Notes under the pieces: model-generated
Seen by the model: only the letters and a program-made list of their open reading frames with translations
What the model was told of the DNA's origin: nothing
Databases searched by the model: none
Position numbers and translations under genes: made by a program
Part shown: positions 1 to 8,207 of the stretch, piece by piece
How the letters are laid out: every line of letters starts with the position of its first letter
Numbering within the stretch: the first letter of the stretch is position 1
NCBI GenBank assembly: GCA_015256945.1
Contig: JABZLB010000021.1
Coordinates: 1 to 46,859 of the forward strand
Length of the DNA: 46,859 nucleotides
DNA from: Prevotellaceae bacterium
Lineage (GTDB): Bacteria > Bacteroidota > Bacteroidia > Bacteroidales > Bacteroidaceae
Reading direction: 5' to 3'

Positions 1-1633
1 GGAAGCCTCCGGTATCGGTAACGCGCTGGCGAATGTCGGACATATCCATTGTTTTCTGCTCCAGATTATCCTGCATCGGTACTCCGTTTTCACGGGCAAG
101 CGCATCACCTGCCATGTGCCAGCGAAGCAAATCGTACCAGCGAAGACCCTCGAAAGCAAGCTCCCAGCGACGCTCATTGCGCAGCGCGTTGTCGGAATAC
201 GCCGTAATGGGTGCCAGACCAGCACGTGCACGCACGGCGTTAATGCCGTCGACGGTATGTGTAAGCTCGCTGTACATCAGCAGAATATCGGAAAAACGCA
301 GAACAACAATGTCCTGAATGTTGTTCAATTGGTAGTCGGGGTCGATGCCAGGATAGAGTTTTCTCGAATAGTTTTCGTAGCTGACGTTGCCGCTTGCATC
401 GGTAACCTTCACGTTGATAGCGCAATATTTCTTCTGCCACAGGCCGGTTTCATTATACTGTTTATCAGCTCCCCACACGTAATTGGGGGCTTCATCGGCC
501 ACGTCGAAGACAGAAGCCTTGCGGCGTAAGTCAGTAGGCTCGGCCGTTTGCCAGTCATTAATCATGGCCGGACTGACGGGACCGAACCCCCATCCTATAC
601 CCAAAGGGAAGTTGTTTTCGGTGCTGTTATCGGTTTCACGCGGCGAAAAGTAGAGGTCAACCTGATTATTTCGGTGAGCGTTGCTGTCGTCCCATACGGC
701 CTTTGAGCTATATTTGATCATGAATATAGTTTCAAGATTGGACCCGTCCTCGCCGTACCAGCTGAGATGATTCGACGCAGCGTAGGGATAATCGGGCGCT
801 GTATAGGGATTGGAATAAGGCCAGAGGTTGCGGAAATCGGGCATTAACTTATGCCCGCTATGGTCGATACAATCCTTCAGAAGAGCGGCAACATCTGTCT
901 TCGACAGTGTACCATCGAGCGTTGGCAGGGCTTCTTTCTGATAATATCCAGTATAGAAAAGGAACACGCGCGCCAGAATGCCTTCAGCAGCCCACCGTGT
1001 AGCATGGCCCAACTGCGTGTCAGGAGCCACGTCAGCCTTTGTATTGGGCAGCAAATCAATAGCTTTTCTGAGGTCGCTTGCTATCTGGGCGTATACCTTT
1101 TCGGGGTCGGCCTGCGGCTCGTTACCTGATTGAGAAGTAGTAATCAGGGGAATATGGCCGAAGCTCCTGGCCAGATTGAAATAGAAATAAGCGCGCAGGA
1201 AGCAGGCTTCACCCTCAATCTTATCGTGGCTTTGCTGACTGCTGAAATGGATATTGGGCAACGATTCCAGCAGCATATTGCAACGATAAATGCCTTTGTA
1301 ATTAATTTTCCAAAGGTCAGAAAACATGTTATCGCTCGACTTTTTTAAATGATCAAGTGCCTGTGCATACCTGTCGTCGGGACCTCCACCTCCAAATCGG
1401 TCGTCGGAAAGCACCTCAGATACGATAAAAATATTCTGTCCTTCAGCGTCATCAGTCATATTTCGCAGCATAGCATAACAACCAGTGAGCGACTTTGACG
1501 CGTCGCTTTCGGTGCGGGGAAAGTTGGAATTGTTCTTCTTCGTAAGATTTTCCGTACTTAAGAAGTCGTTACAGCTGACGGCAATCAGCAGCATGGCTGC
1601 GGCAAAAATGATATGTTTTATTTTCATTTTCAT
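1..1633 (-). CDS. SusD/RagB-family nutrient-binding outer-membrane lipoprotein (3' end cut by window)
   Basis: Reading frame translated by eye from the minus strand; it stays open to the window edge, so the C-terminus is missing. The N-terminus is a lipoprotein signal with lipobox ending AVSC (Cys21), followed by NDFLSTENL, typical of SusD proteins. Later segments such as EACFLRAYFYFNLARSFG and RRWELAFEGLRWYDLLRW are SusD-family hallmarks of the TPR-like core and the C-terminal RagB/SusD domain. SusD proteins sit on the cell surface, bind a glycan or peptide ligand and act as the lid of the partner SusC channel. The ATG at 1631-1633 overlaps the susC stop (TAATG), so the two are translationally coupled; a second ATG at 1627 is also possible. 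The ligand cannot be told from sequence. Confidence 0.9.
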   Translation of the reverse strand, partial: MKMKIKHIIFAAAMLLIAVSCNDFLSTENLTKKNNSNFPRTESDASKSLTGCYAMLRNMTDDAEGQNIFIVSEVLSDDRFGGGGPDDRYAQALDHLKKSSDNMFSDLWKINYKGIYRCNMLLESLPNIHFSSQQSHDKIEGEACFLRAYFYFNLARSFGHIPLITTSQSGNEPQADPEKVYAQIASDLRKAIDLLPNTKADVAPDTQLGHATRWAAEGILARVFLFYTGYYQKEALPTLDGTLSKTDVAALLKDCIDHSGHKLMPDFRNLWPYSNPYTAPDYPYAASNHLSWYGEDGSNLETIFMIKYSSKAVWDDSNAHRNNQVDLYFSPRETDNSTENNFPLGIGWGFGPVSPAMINDWQTAEPTDLRRKASVFDVADEAPNYVWGADKQYNETGLWQKKYCAINVKVTDASGNVSYENYSRKLYPGIDPDYQLNNIQDIVVLRFSDILLMYSELTHTVDGINAVRARAGLAPITAYSDNALRNERRWELAFEGLRWYDLLRWHMAGDALARENGVPMQDNLEQKTMDMSDIRQRVTDTGGF

Positions 1634-4600
1634 TAGAATTTAACGTTAACACCAATCATATACACTCTTGGAGAGGGATAAAAGCCGAGGTCGATACCCG
1701 ATGCCCATGCAGCGGTACCACCGTAACCCACCTCTGGGTCCATTCCCGAATAGCCAGTAATAGTGAATAAATTGTTAGCCGAAAAATAAAGACGGAGCTG
1801 TTCAAATGGCAGCGTTTTGAAGAGATGCTTAAAGTCGTAGCCCACGGTTATATTCTGCATGCGCATGAAATCGCCGTTTTCTACATAGAGATCAGAAATG
1901 AATTGCCAGTTGGTTGAGGTGCCCGAGGTAAGCCTTGGCCAGCGAGTTGAAGTACCAGCACCGTGCCAGCGGTCGAGAATATCGGATGTAAAGTTGTTCT
2001 TTGGGTAGTCAGCAAACGAGCGATACGACTTCATAATTTGGTTACCGAAGGCTCCGTTCATCGTGGCACTGACGTCAAAGCCGCGCCATGCCATGTTAAC
2101 GGAGAAACCAAGCGTACAGTCGGGGTGCGGATCGCCAATCATACAACGGTCGTTTAAGTCGATAACGCCATCGTGATTAGTGTCTACCCATATCACGTCG
2201 CCGGGACGGGCACCGCTTAATTTAGCTTCGGTGTAATGGTCTATCTCGTCTTGTGTCTGGAAAATTCCGGCTGTTTTGTAGCCGTAAAAGTAGCCAATCG
2301 GATAGCCAACTTGTGCACGATACACCTCGTCGGTACCATTACTTAACACATTTGCTTCGCCGTGTATAATGCCTTCAGTATTGGCAATGCGCGTAACCTT
2401 GTTCTTATTATAGGCAAAATTAAGATTGGCACCGTAGGTAAAATCGCCGATTTGGTCGTTCCACGACAACGCTAATTCAATACCGCTGTTGCGAACATCG
2501 CCTCCATTAATATAAGGAGCGTTGGTACCTGCCGTGTCTAAGATAGGAGCCTGCACTAACCAATCGCGTGTCCGCTTGATGTAATAATCGAAAGTAAGCC
2601 CCAATTTGCCCGAGAAGAAATGCGAATCAAAGCCGAGGTCGGTTTGTTCTGACTTCTCCCAGGTAATATTTGGGTTGGCTAAGATATCAGGGTAAGCACC
2701 GTTGGTTATCACCGATTTGTCTTTGCCAAAAGTATAATCTATATTGGTAAATGAGATGGTAGAGAGGTATTGATAGCCCGGTATCGACTGATTTCCGTTC
2801 TGTCCCCAGCTTGCACGCAGTTTCAAAAAGCTTAACCAGTTGCGCGTTGACGACATAAACGGCTCTTCTGTAAGCACCCATCCAGCAGAAACAGAAGGGA
2901 AATAGCCCCACTGATGGCCGCGGGCGAACTTGCTTGAGCCGTCAGCGCGCAACACAAATGTGGCCATGTATTTATCCTGATAATCGTAATTGACGCGCCC
3001 GAAGAACGAAGCCAATGTCTCTTTACCCCACGGACTTCCCGTCAATGTTGTGCGAGCAGTGATAGCCGACGTGTTAACAAGATAGGCATGCTTGAAGTCA
3101 TCAAACTGCGAATTGGTGTTAGAACCTGTGATGCTTTCGCCAAGGCCATCGGCTTCAATACTTTGTCCGAGCAACGCATCGAAGTGGTGCTTGCCGCCTA
3201 ACGTAAAAACATAATTGGCTGTATTCTCCCACATCAACGAGCATCCGGCAGAAAGGCTCTGGTAAACATTGTCAGCGTCGTTCATTACATTGCTTGATAG
3301 CTTATAAACGGGGGTGTAGCTGCGATAGGAATCAACGCCGAGCGTGAAACCTAAATTGGTTTTCAGCCGTAGCCCTTTGACGGGTTGCAACACAGCATAA
3401 AGCGCAGCCCTCAAGCCATGACTCTTGCTCTGGTTGTTTCCGCTTACGTTATACATCTTTGCTATCGGGTTAGGCTCTCGTATTTCCCATGGTATGGCAT
3501 AATGATAGCTTCCGTCAGCATTCAGGTTCGGCAGGAAAGGAGACGTGAGAAGCATGTTGCGAATATCGTTTCCGTAATTGTCGCCGATAGAAATTCCCTG
3601 GTTTTGGGTATAGTCGTATAACAGATTTTCACCTATCGTAAATACGTCAAGCTTACCGCGTTGTATAATCTTGTGTTCGGAATTGATACGTGCCGTATAG
3701 CGCGAGAAGTTGGGTTCGCACGGCTTTCCCAGAATACCGTCCTGATAAGTATAAGATAATCCGGTAGAAAATGTGGAACGATCGTTACCCCCTGCTATAT
3801 TGACAGCATGATTGGTAATGAGAGCATTTTTGTTTCTTATATCCTCCATCCAGTTGGTTCCATTCCACTTTTCGCTTTCGATATCGCTCCAGTTGGGTAC
3901 CAATGATGCAAAATTGTAAGGCGTTAAACCGTCTTGCATTCTTTCCTCATTCATAATCATGGCATACTCTTTCGCGTTAAGCAGGTCGGGCATACGATAT
4001 ACATTCTGCACGCCCACGTAGCCGTCGTAGCTGATTTGCGCCTTCCCAGCCTTACCTTGCCTGGTAGTAACAAGGATAACGCCGTTGGCAGCACGCGACC
4101 CGTAGATAGCGGCCGAAGCGGCATCCTTCAATACGTCAACGCTCTCTATGTCAGCAGGGTTCAGCCCATTGATATTTCCTCCTGCCACACCATCAATAAT
4201 ATAAAGAGGTGTTGAGTCGCCAGTCGTACCCAAACCACGTATATTTACCTTATATCCTTCACCGGGCATTCCCGACGATTGTGTAATGTTCACACCAGGA
4301 GTCTTGCTTTGAAGTGCTCCCAGCGGGCTTACAGTGTTGAGCTTTTCAAGGTCTTTTCCGTTCACTTGCACGGTTGCACCCGTCACAAGCTTTTTCTTTT
4401 GTACGCCGTAGCCCATCACAACCACCTCGTTTAACGACTTGTCTTCTTCCTTCAGAACAATGTGAAGGGGCTGCGACGAGGCCTTAACATCCTGAGTCTG
4501 AAAGCCGATATACGATATTTTCAGCATTGAACCGACAGGAACCGTAATGGTAAACTCACCATTAATATCGGTAACTGTACCATTGTTAGTGCCCGTTTGC

Positions 4601-4773
4601 AGAACGGTTGCACCGATAACGGGTTCGTTATCTGACGATAATACACTGCCCTTTGCTGTAATCTGCTGTTGCGCGGAAACAGTAAGGCAAAACAAAACTG
4701 ACAACAACGACAGCAGTATTCGCCTGCTATGCTGGGGTAGGCCAGTAAACCATGTTAACCCTTTCTTTTCCAT
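1633..4773 (-). CDS. SusC/RagA-family TonB-linked outer-membrane transporter
   Basis: A 1046-aa protein with a signal peptide ending near SVSAQ-type cleavage (about residue 35), a carboxypeptidase-D-regulatory-like domain (about 38-115, with DNEPVIGATV and TVTDINGEF), a TonB plug (about 118-240, including LYIIDGV and AAIYGSRAANGVI) and a long beta-barrel ending in aromatic Phe (VNVKF). This is the standard SusC architecture. It imports oligomers across the outer membrane using TonB energy, with the SusD encoded immediately downstream. No regulator or enzyme specific to this pair is visible here; the rest of the locus probably lies left of the window. An M13 peptidase gene lies upstream on the same strand, but a strong terminator separates it, so it is a separate transcript. 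Confidence 0.95.
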   Translation of the reverse strand: MEKKGLTWFTGLPQHSRRILLSLLSVLFCLTVSAQQQITAKGSVLSSDNEPVIGATVLQTGTNNGTVTDINGEFTITVPVGSMLKISYIGFQTQDVKASSQPLHIVLKEEDKSLNEVVVMGYGVQKKKLVTGATVQVNGKDLEKLNTVSPLGALQSKTPGVNITQSSGMPGEGYKVNIRGLGTTGDSTPLYIIDGVAGGNINGLNPADIESVDVLKDAASAAIYGSRAANGVILVTTRQGKAGKAQISYDGYVGVQNVYRMPDLLNAKEYAMIMNEERMQDGLTPYNFASLVPNWSDIESEKWNGTNWMEDIRNKNALITNHAVNIAGGNDRSTFSTGLSYTYQDGILGKPCEPNFSRYTARINSEHKIIQRGKLDVFTIGENLLYDYTQNQGISIGDNYGNDIRNMLLTSPFLPNLNADGSYHYAIPWEIREPNPIAKMYNVSGNNQSKSHGLRAALYAVLQPVKGLRLKTNLGFTLGVDSYRSYTPVYKLSSNVMNDADNVYQSLSAGCSLMWENTANYVFTLGGKHHFDALLGQSIEADGLGESITGSNTNSQFDDFKHAYLVNTSAITARTTLTGSPWGKETLASFFGRVNYDYQDKYMATFVLRADGSSKFARGHQWGYFPSVSAGWVLTEEPFMSSTRNWLSFLKLRASWGQNGNQSIPGYQYLSTISFTNIDYTFGKDKSVITNGAYPDILANPNITWEKSEQTDLGFDSHFFSGKLGLTFDYYIKRTRDWLVQAPILDTAGTNAPYINGGDVRNSGIELALSWNDQIGDFTYGANLNFAYNKNKVTRIANTEGIIHGEANVLSNGTDEVYRAQVGYPIGYFYGYKTAGIFQTQDEIDHYTEAKLSGARPGDVIWVDTNHDGVIDLNDRCMIGDPHPDCTLGFSVNMAWRGFDVSATMNGAFGNQIMKSYRSFADYPKNNFTSDILDRWHGAGTSTRWPRLTSGTSTNWQFISDLYVENGDFMRMQNITVGYDFKHLFKTLPFEQLRLYFSANNLFTITGYSGMDPEVGYGGTAAWASGIDLGFYPSPRVYMIGVNVKF

Positions 4774-4822
4774 AATAAGAGTTTAATTGTCTAAACTTTA
4801 TAAGTTGTTTATATATTACACG

Positions 4823-4850
4823 CAAAAATAATATTTTTTTCAATCCGCAA
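4823..4850 (-). promoter_or_regulatory. Candidate Bacteroidota promoter for the first susC
   Basis: The minus strand carries TATTTTTG (4823-4830), a match to the -7 box TAnnTTTG, with TTG (4848-4850) 17 bases upstream. The spacing is a little short of the usual 19-21, so the -33 assignment is weak. It lies about 50 bases before the susC start. Apart from this and the terminator at 5023-5087, I see nothing in the 406-base gap 4774-5179. Confidence 0.4.
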
Positions 4851-5022
4851 TACACATTTTTTAATATTTTTATACTAAAAGGCACAACTTTCCTATTTGT
4901 ATAAAAAAAGTATAATTAAAACCGGCAAATGTGGGCCTTGCTGTCAGTTTTCCCTTGTCTATATTCAGCTCACTTTTTAAGTCAACAGCCTGACGGCAAG
5001 CCTGTTGTTTGTTTGTAACCAT

Positions 5023-5087
5023 AAAAAAACGGCAGAAACTCCCGCTCACGGCAGCCCTGTGGGTCACCGTCAGCGAAAGTTTCCGCC
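5023..5087 (-). terminator. Rho-independent terminator after the M13 peptidase gene
   Basis: About 21-base arms (GGCGGAAACTTTCGCTGACGG on the minus strand against 5030-5050) pair with four mismatches. The loop can form a further CCC/GGG hairpin. The stem is followed on the minus strand by seven T (5023-5029). It lies about 90 bases after the peptidase stop and ends that transcript before the susC promoter. Confidence 0.75.
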
Positions 5088-5179
5088 ATCTCTTAATATA
5101 ATAAGGTGTAAAAGTTATTATAATAAGGTATACGCCCTGCACCTCTCCGGCACAACCCTTACATCCTTATTTTTTTATC

Positions 5180-7204
5180 TTACCATACATGTGCGCGCTT
5201 GTTCTTGGGCAAATACAGCTTGTCGCCCTTCTTTACGCCAAAGGCTGTGTACCACGCATCAATCTGCGGCAGGGCACAGTTTACACGTGCTATGTTCGGT
5301 GAGTGAACATCAACCGTAAGCAAATACTTCACGTATTCGGGCGTCATGTTCGAGGCCCACACGCGTCCCCACGCCAGGAAGAAGCGCTGTTCGGGCGTAA
5401 AACCGTCCTTTACGCCCAACGGACTGGCTTTCATCGAGTTTTGAAGAGCGCGGAAGGCTATGTTCAAACCACCGTTGTCGCCGATGTTCTCGCCCAGCGT
5501 CTGCTTGCCGTTAACCTTTAAACCCGGCAGCACTTCAAAGGCAGAGAAGTTGTCGGCCAGCACTTTCGTACGGGCATTAAAGTTCTTTTTGTCGGCCGCT
5601 GTCCACCAGTCGCGCTGGTTTCCCGTCTTATCAAACTGTGCTCCCTGGTCATCAAAGCCATGGCTCATTTCGTGACCTATCACCCCTCCTATACCACCAA
5701 GGTTAGCGGCATCGTCGGCATCAGGGTCAAAGAACGGCGGCTGCAGAATGGCTGCAGGGAAGCATATTTCGTTCGTTGTGGGGTTATAGTAGGCATTAAT
5801 GGTTTGTGGCGTCATGCCCCACTCGGCTTTATCTACCTTCTTATTGGCGCGACGTGCTATCATGTCGTCGGTAGCCCAGCGTGCAATATGCTTTAAATTC
5901 TCATACAGCGAAAGGCTGTCGTCAACCTGCAGGCCGCTGTAATCCTTCCATTTGTCGGGGTATCCTATCTTGATAATGAAGTTGGCGAGCTTGTCTTTGG
6001 CCTGTGCCTTTGTAGCTGCACCCATCCATGTAGCCTCGTCTATGCGCTGGCCGAGAGCCGTTTGCAGGTTATGAACCAGCTCGAGCATACGTTTTTTGGA
6101 GCTTTCGGGGAAATATTTGGCTACATACAGCTTGCCAATGGCTTCACCAAGTGTGCCGCTAACCAGGCTCACTGCGCGCTTCCAGCGTGGCCTGTCCTGC
6201 TTTGTACCGCTCAGAACTGAGCCGAATTTAAATGCCTCGGCACGGAAATCGTCGCTCAACTGGCTGCTTGCGCCACTTATTATACGGGCTTCGGCATAGC
6301 TCTTCAGGTCGTCGAGTGAGGTTTCTGCCAGCACCTTTTCAACCTCATGCAAGGGTTCAGGCTGACCTAGGACAACCTCTTTCACGGCAGGCAGACCGCT
6401 CAACAGGAACACATTGCCCCAGTCGATACCAGGATATTCCCTTACAAGCTGTGTATAGGTAAGCTTATGGTAGTTGGCATTGATGTCACGAAGCTTCACC
6501 TGATCGTAGCTGGCCTTGGCAATGCGCGTCTCAATGGCGAGCACAGCCTGCATTTTTTTCTCAGCCGTTGCCTCATCGTTGCCTGTCATTACAAACAGCG
6601 TCTTGAGATAATTTTTATAGGCTTCGAGCACGCGCTTGTTCTGTTCGTCGTCGGATACATAGTAATCACGAGAGCCTAAACCCAATCCTCCTTGCCCAAT
6701 ACTTACAATATTCCAGTCGGCATTGCGCATATCGCCGTCTATTCCTATGCCAAACATCATCGTGCCTTCGCCGTCACGGTCTAACTCGGCCGTCACAAGC
6801 TGGTATTCCTTACGGTCTTTAATATCGGCAATTCTTTTCAGAGTGGGTTTGATGGGCGTCCAACCCTCGCGGTTTAAACGCGCACTGTCCATCATCAAAT
6901 TGTAGAGCGAGCCTATCTTTTGCTCCAGCGAGCCTTGCTTTTGCTTGCTGCCTGCATACTGCATAATGATGTCCTGTATGCGCTTTTGGTTTTGTTCGTA
7001 CAGGTCGGTAAAGGCTCCGTTGTCTGAGTGTTCGGCGTCGAGGGGATGGCTTTTCAGCCAGCCGCCGGCGGCAAAATGGTAGAAATCGTCGCCCGGACGC
7101 ACACTGCGGTCGAGGTTCTTCAGGTCAATGCCCGATGAAAGGCTCTGGGCAAATGCGCCGGTAGCGGCAAACATCAGCCCCAGAAAAAATGCTTTTCTCT
7201 TCAT
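5180..7204 (-). CDS. pepO: M13 family zinc metallopeptidase (neprilysin/PepO type)
   Basis: A 674-aa protein with signal peptide MKRKAFFLGLMFAATGAFAQ. The zinc site is HEMSH (His511, Glu512, His515) in GGVIGHEMSHGFDD, and the third ligand is Glu572 in ENIGDNGG, the ExxxD motif of M13 enzymes. It ends in HVW, close to the VW ending usual in the family. M13 enzymes are periplasmic or surface endopeptidases that cut short peptides; in Bacteroidota the substrates are mostly unknown. Length (about 670) matches complete bacterial PepO homologues, with no frameshift. It is flanked by its own terminator downstream. I could not find a good -33/-7 promoter in 7205-7373. Confidence 0.93.
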   Translation of the reverse strand: MKRKAFFLGLMFAATGAFAQSLSSGIDLKNLDRSVRPGDDFYHFAAGGWLKSHPLDAEHSDNGAFTDLYEQNQKRIQDIIMQYAGSKQKQGSLEQKIGSLYNLMMDSARLNREGWTPIKPTLKRIADIKDRKEYQLVTAELDRDGEGTMMFGIGIDGDMRNADWNIVSIGQGGLGLGSRDYYVSDDEQNKRVLEAYKNYLKTLFVMTGNDEATAEKKMQAVLAIETRIAKASYDQVKLRDINANYHKLTYTQLVREYPGIDWGNVFLLSGLPAVKEVVLGQPEPLHEVEKVLAETSLDDLKSYAEARIISGASSQLSDDFRAEAFKFGSVLSGTKQDRPRWKRAVSLVSGTLGEAIGKLYVAKYFPESSKKRMLELVHNLQTALGQRIDEATWMGAATKAQAKDKLANFIIKIGYPDKWKDYSGLQVDDSLSLYENLKHIARWATDDMIARRANKKVDKAEWGMTPQTINAYYNPTTNEICFPAAILQPPFFDPDADDAANLGGIGGVIGHEMSHGFDDQGAQFDKTGNQRDWWTAADKKNFNARTKVLADNFSAFEVLPGLKVNGKQTLGENIGDNGGLNIAFRALQNSMKASPLGVKDGFTPEQRFFLAWGRVWASNMTPEYVKYLLTVDVHSPNIARVNCALPQIDAWYTAFGVKKGDKLYLPKNKRAHVW

Positions 7205-7373
7205 TTTGTTTAGTTATATTGTGATAATAAAATTGATACCTTATTAATAAGACGGCTTTTTAAGGCCTTTTGCTACATATAACGCGTGTTTTTAAATTAT
7301 TTTATCATTTGGCATTTTACCTGCCATCTTCCTGTAACTACAAGTATAAACCATAGGAAAAACGGGGGCAGTT

Positions 7374-7420
7374 AAAAAAAATAGCAGACGTATGGTTAAA
7401 AATATTCATACATCTGCTAT
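7374..7420 (-). terminator. Rho-independent terminator, minus strand
   Basis: The arms 7381-7394 and 7407-7420 (ATAGCAGACGTATG and its complement) match at 13 of 14 positions. They are followed on the minus strand by eight T (7374-7381). The only upstream candidate transcript on that strand is the 64-codon ORF at 7481-7675. A weaker T run (7423-7427) lies on the plus side. Confidence 0.7.
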
Positions 7421-7480
7421 CTGTTTTTCAAAATTAAGTTGTCACGTGTTCATCATTATCTTTGTACGCTTACTTCATAT

Positions 7481-7675
7481 TTAGTACAGCTTAAAGTCTA
7501 AATGCAGGGTAATTTTCCTTGCAGGGGTAGAATCATCATGCAAGGTACCGTCCATGAAACCTTCAATGCCCGGCCAGTCATAGCCATCACGGGTGATGGT
7601 TACACCGCGTCGTTTTTCAAACTTTGCATCATCAGTTACCTCGAAATAAGTCCTATTTCTTTCTAAACAGCTCAC
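7481..7675 (-). CDS. Hypothetical small protein, 64 aa (possible gene remnant)
   Basis: I do not recognise this protein. It starts at a GTG preceded by AAGGAGA, only about two bases away, so the start is uncertain. The frame extends upstream without an ATG to a stop near 7770. Its end, ITLHLDFKLY, has the alternating pattern of a terminal beta-strand, so it could be the surviving C-terminus of a larger beta-rich protein. It has a possible -7 box TAATTTTG (7733-7740) upstream and a good terminator 60 bases downstream (7374-7420). Together these suggest a real transcript. No family assigned; low confidence that it is translated. Confidence 0.35.
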   Translation of the reverse strand: MSCLERNRTYFEVTDDAKFEKRRGVTITRDGYDWPGIEGFMDGTLHDDSTPARKITLHLDFKLY

Positions 7676-7842
7676 TCTCCTTATGAGCTTATCAACATGT
7701 AAAGATAGCAGGGAGATTGTAGCAAAATTATAAAATAAGGAGATTGCCCGAACTTTTTTAACACAGTTTTACCTTCTGTACAAACGTATGCAGCACGGGG
7801 TTCACCCTGCCGTTTTATATACTGTTTTGTGCAGAAAAAACG

Positions 7843-8088
7843 ATTACGGCACAATCGCGATCAGATTACGATGTAAAGGGGGGTACGTTTACATCGTAAT
7901 TTAGTTGCAATTACGATGTAAACGCGCGGTAATTACGATGTAATCTCTGCGACATTACGCCGTAAAGGCAAGAGTATATAAGCGTGTTTGAAACATCTGT
8001 AAGACAACGGGTTACAGACATATAAAAACCAATTACGGCACAATGGGCCTTTAAAAAGGCCGTAAAGCCAAATACATTACGGCGTAAT
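7843..8088. repeat. Array of palindromic ATTACGATGTAA-like sites
   Basis: Eight copies of a 12-13 base palindrome-like motif lie in about 245 bases without a gene. ATTACGATGTAA occurs at 7865-7876, 7910-7921 and 7932-7944 (extended to ...TAAT) and inverted at 7889-7900. Variants are ATTACGCCGTAA (7954-7965), ATTACGGCGTAAT (8076-8088) and ATTACGGCACAAT (7843-7855, 8032-8044). The spacing is irregular and both orientations occur, as in a cluster of protein-binding sites. It lies just downstream of the membrane regulator gene and upstream of the 64-codon ORF. The rest of the gap (7676-8207) holds a possible -7 box and weak GC stems only. Confidence 0.7.
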
Positions 8089-8207
8089 TGCAAACCGTTT
8101 AGCCCGAAATCTGCTTTTGGACCTTTTTTTTACGGATAAAACGGTTTTAAAACGCCGTTTGCAACAACGCTCCACAGTGCTGTGGGCGGTCAGGAACAGA
8201 AACGGAA

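Noticed and set aside
8095..8170. Terminator after the membrane regulator gene
   Set aside because: An AAACGG/CCGTTT stem is present on the minus strand, but it is weak and its T run is broken, so I did not list it.
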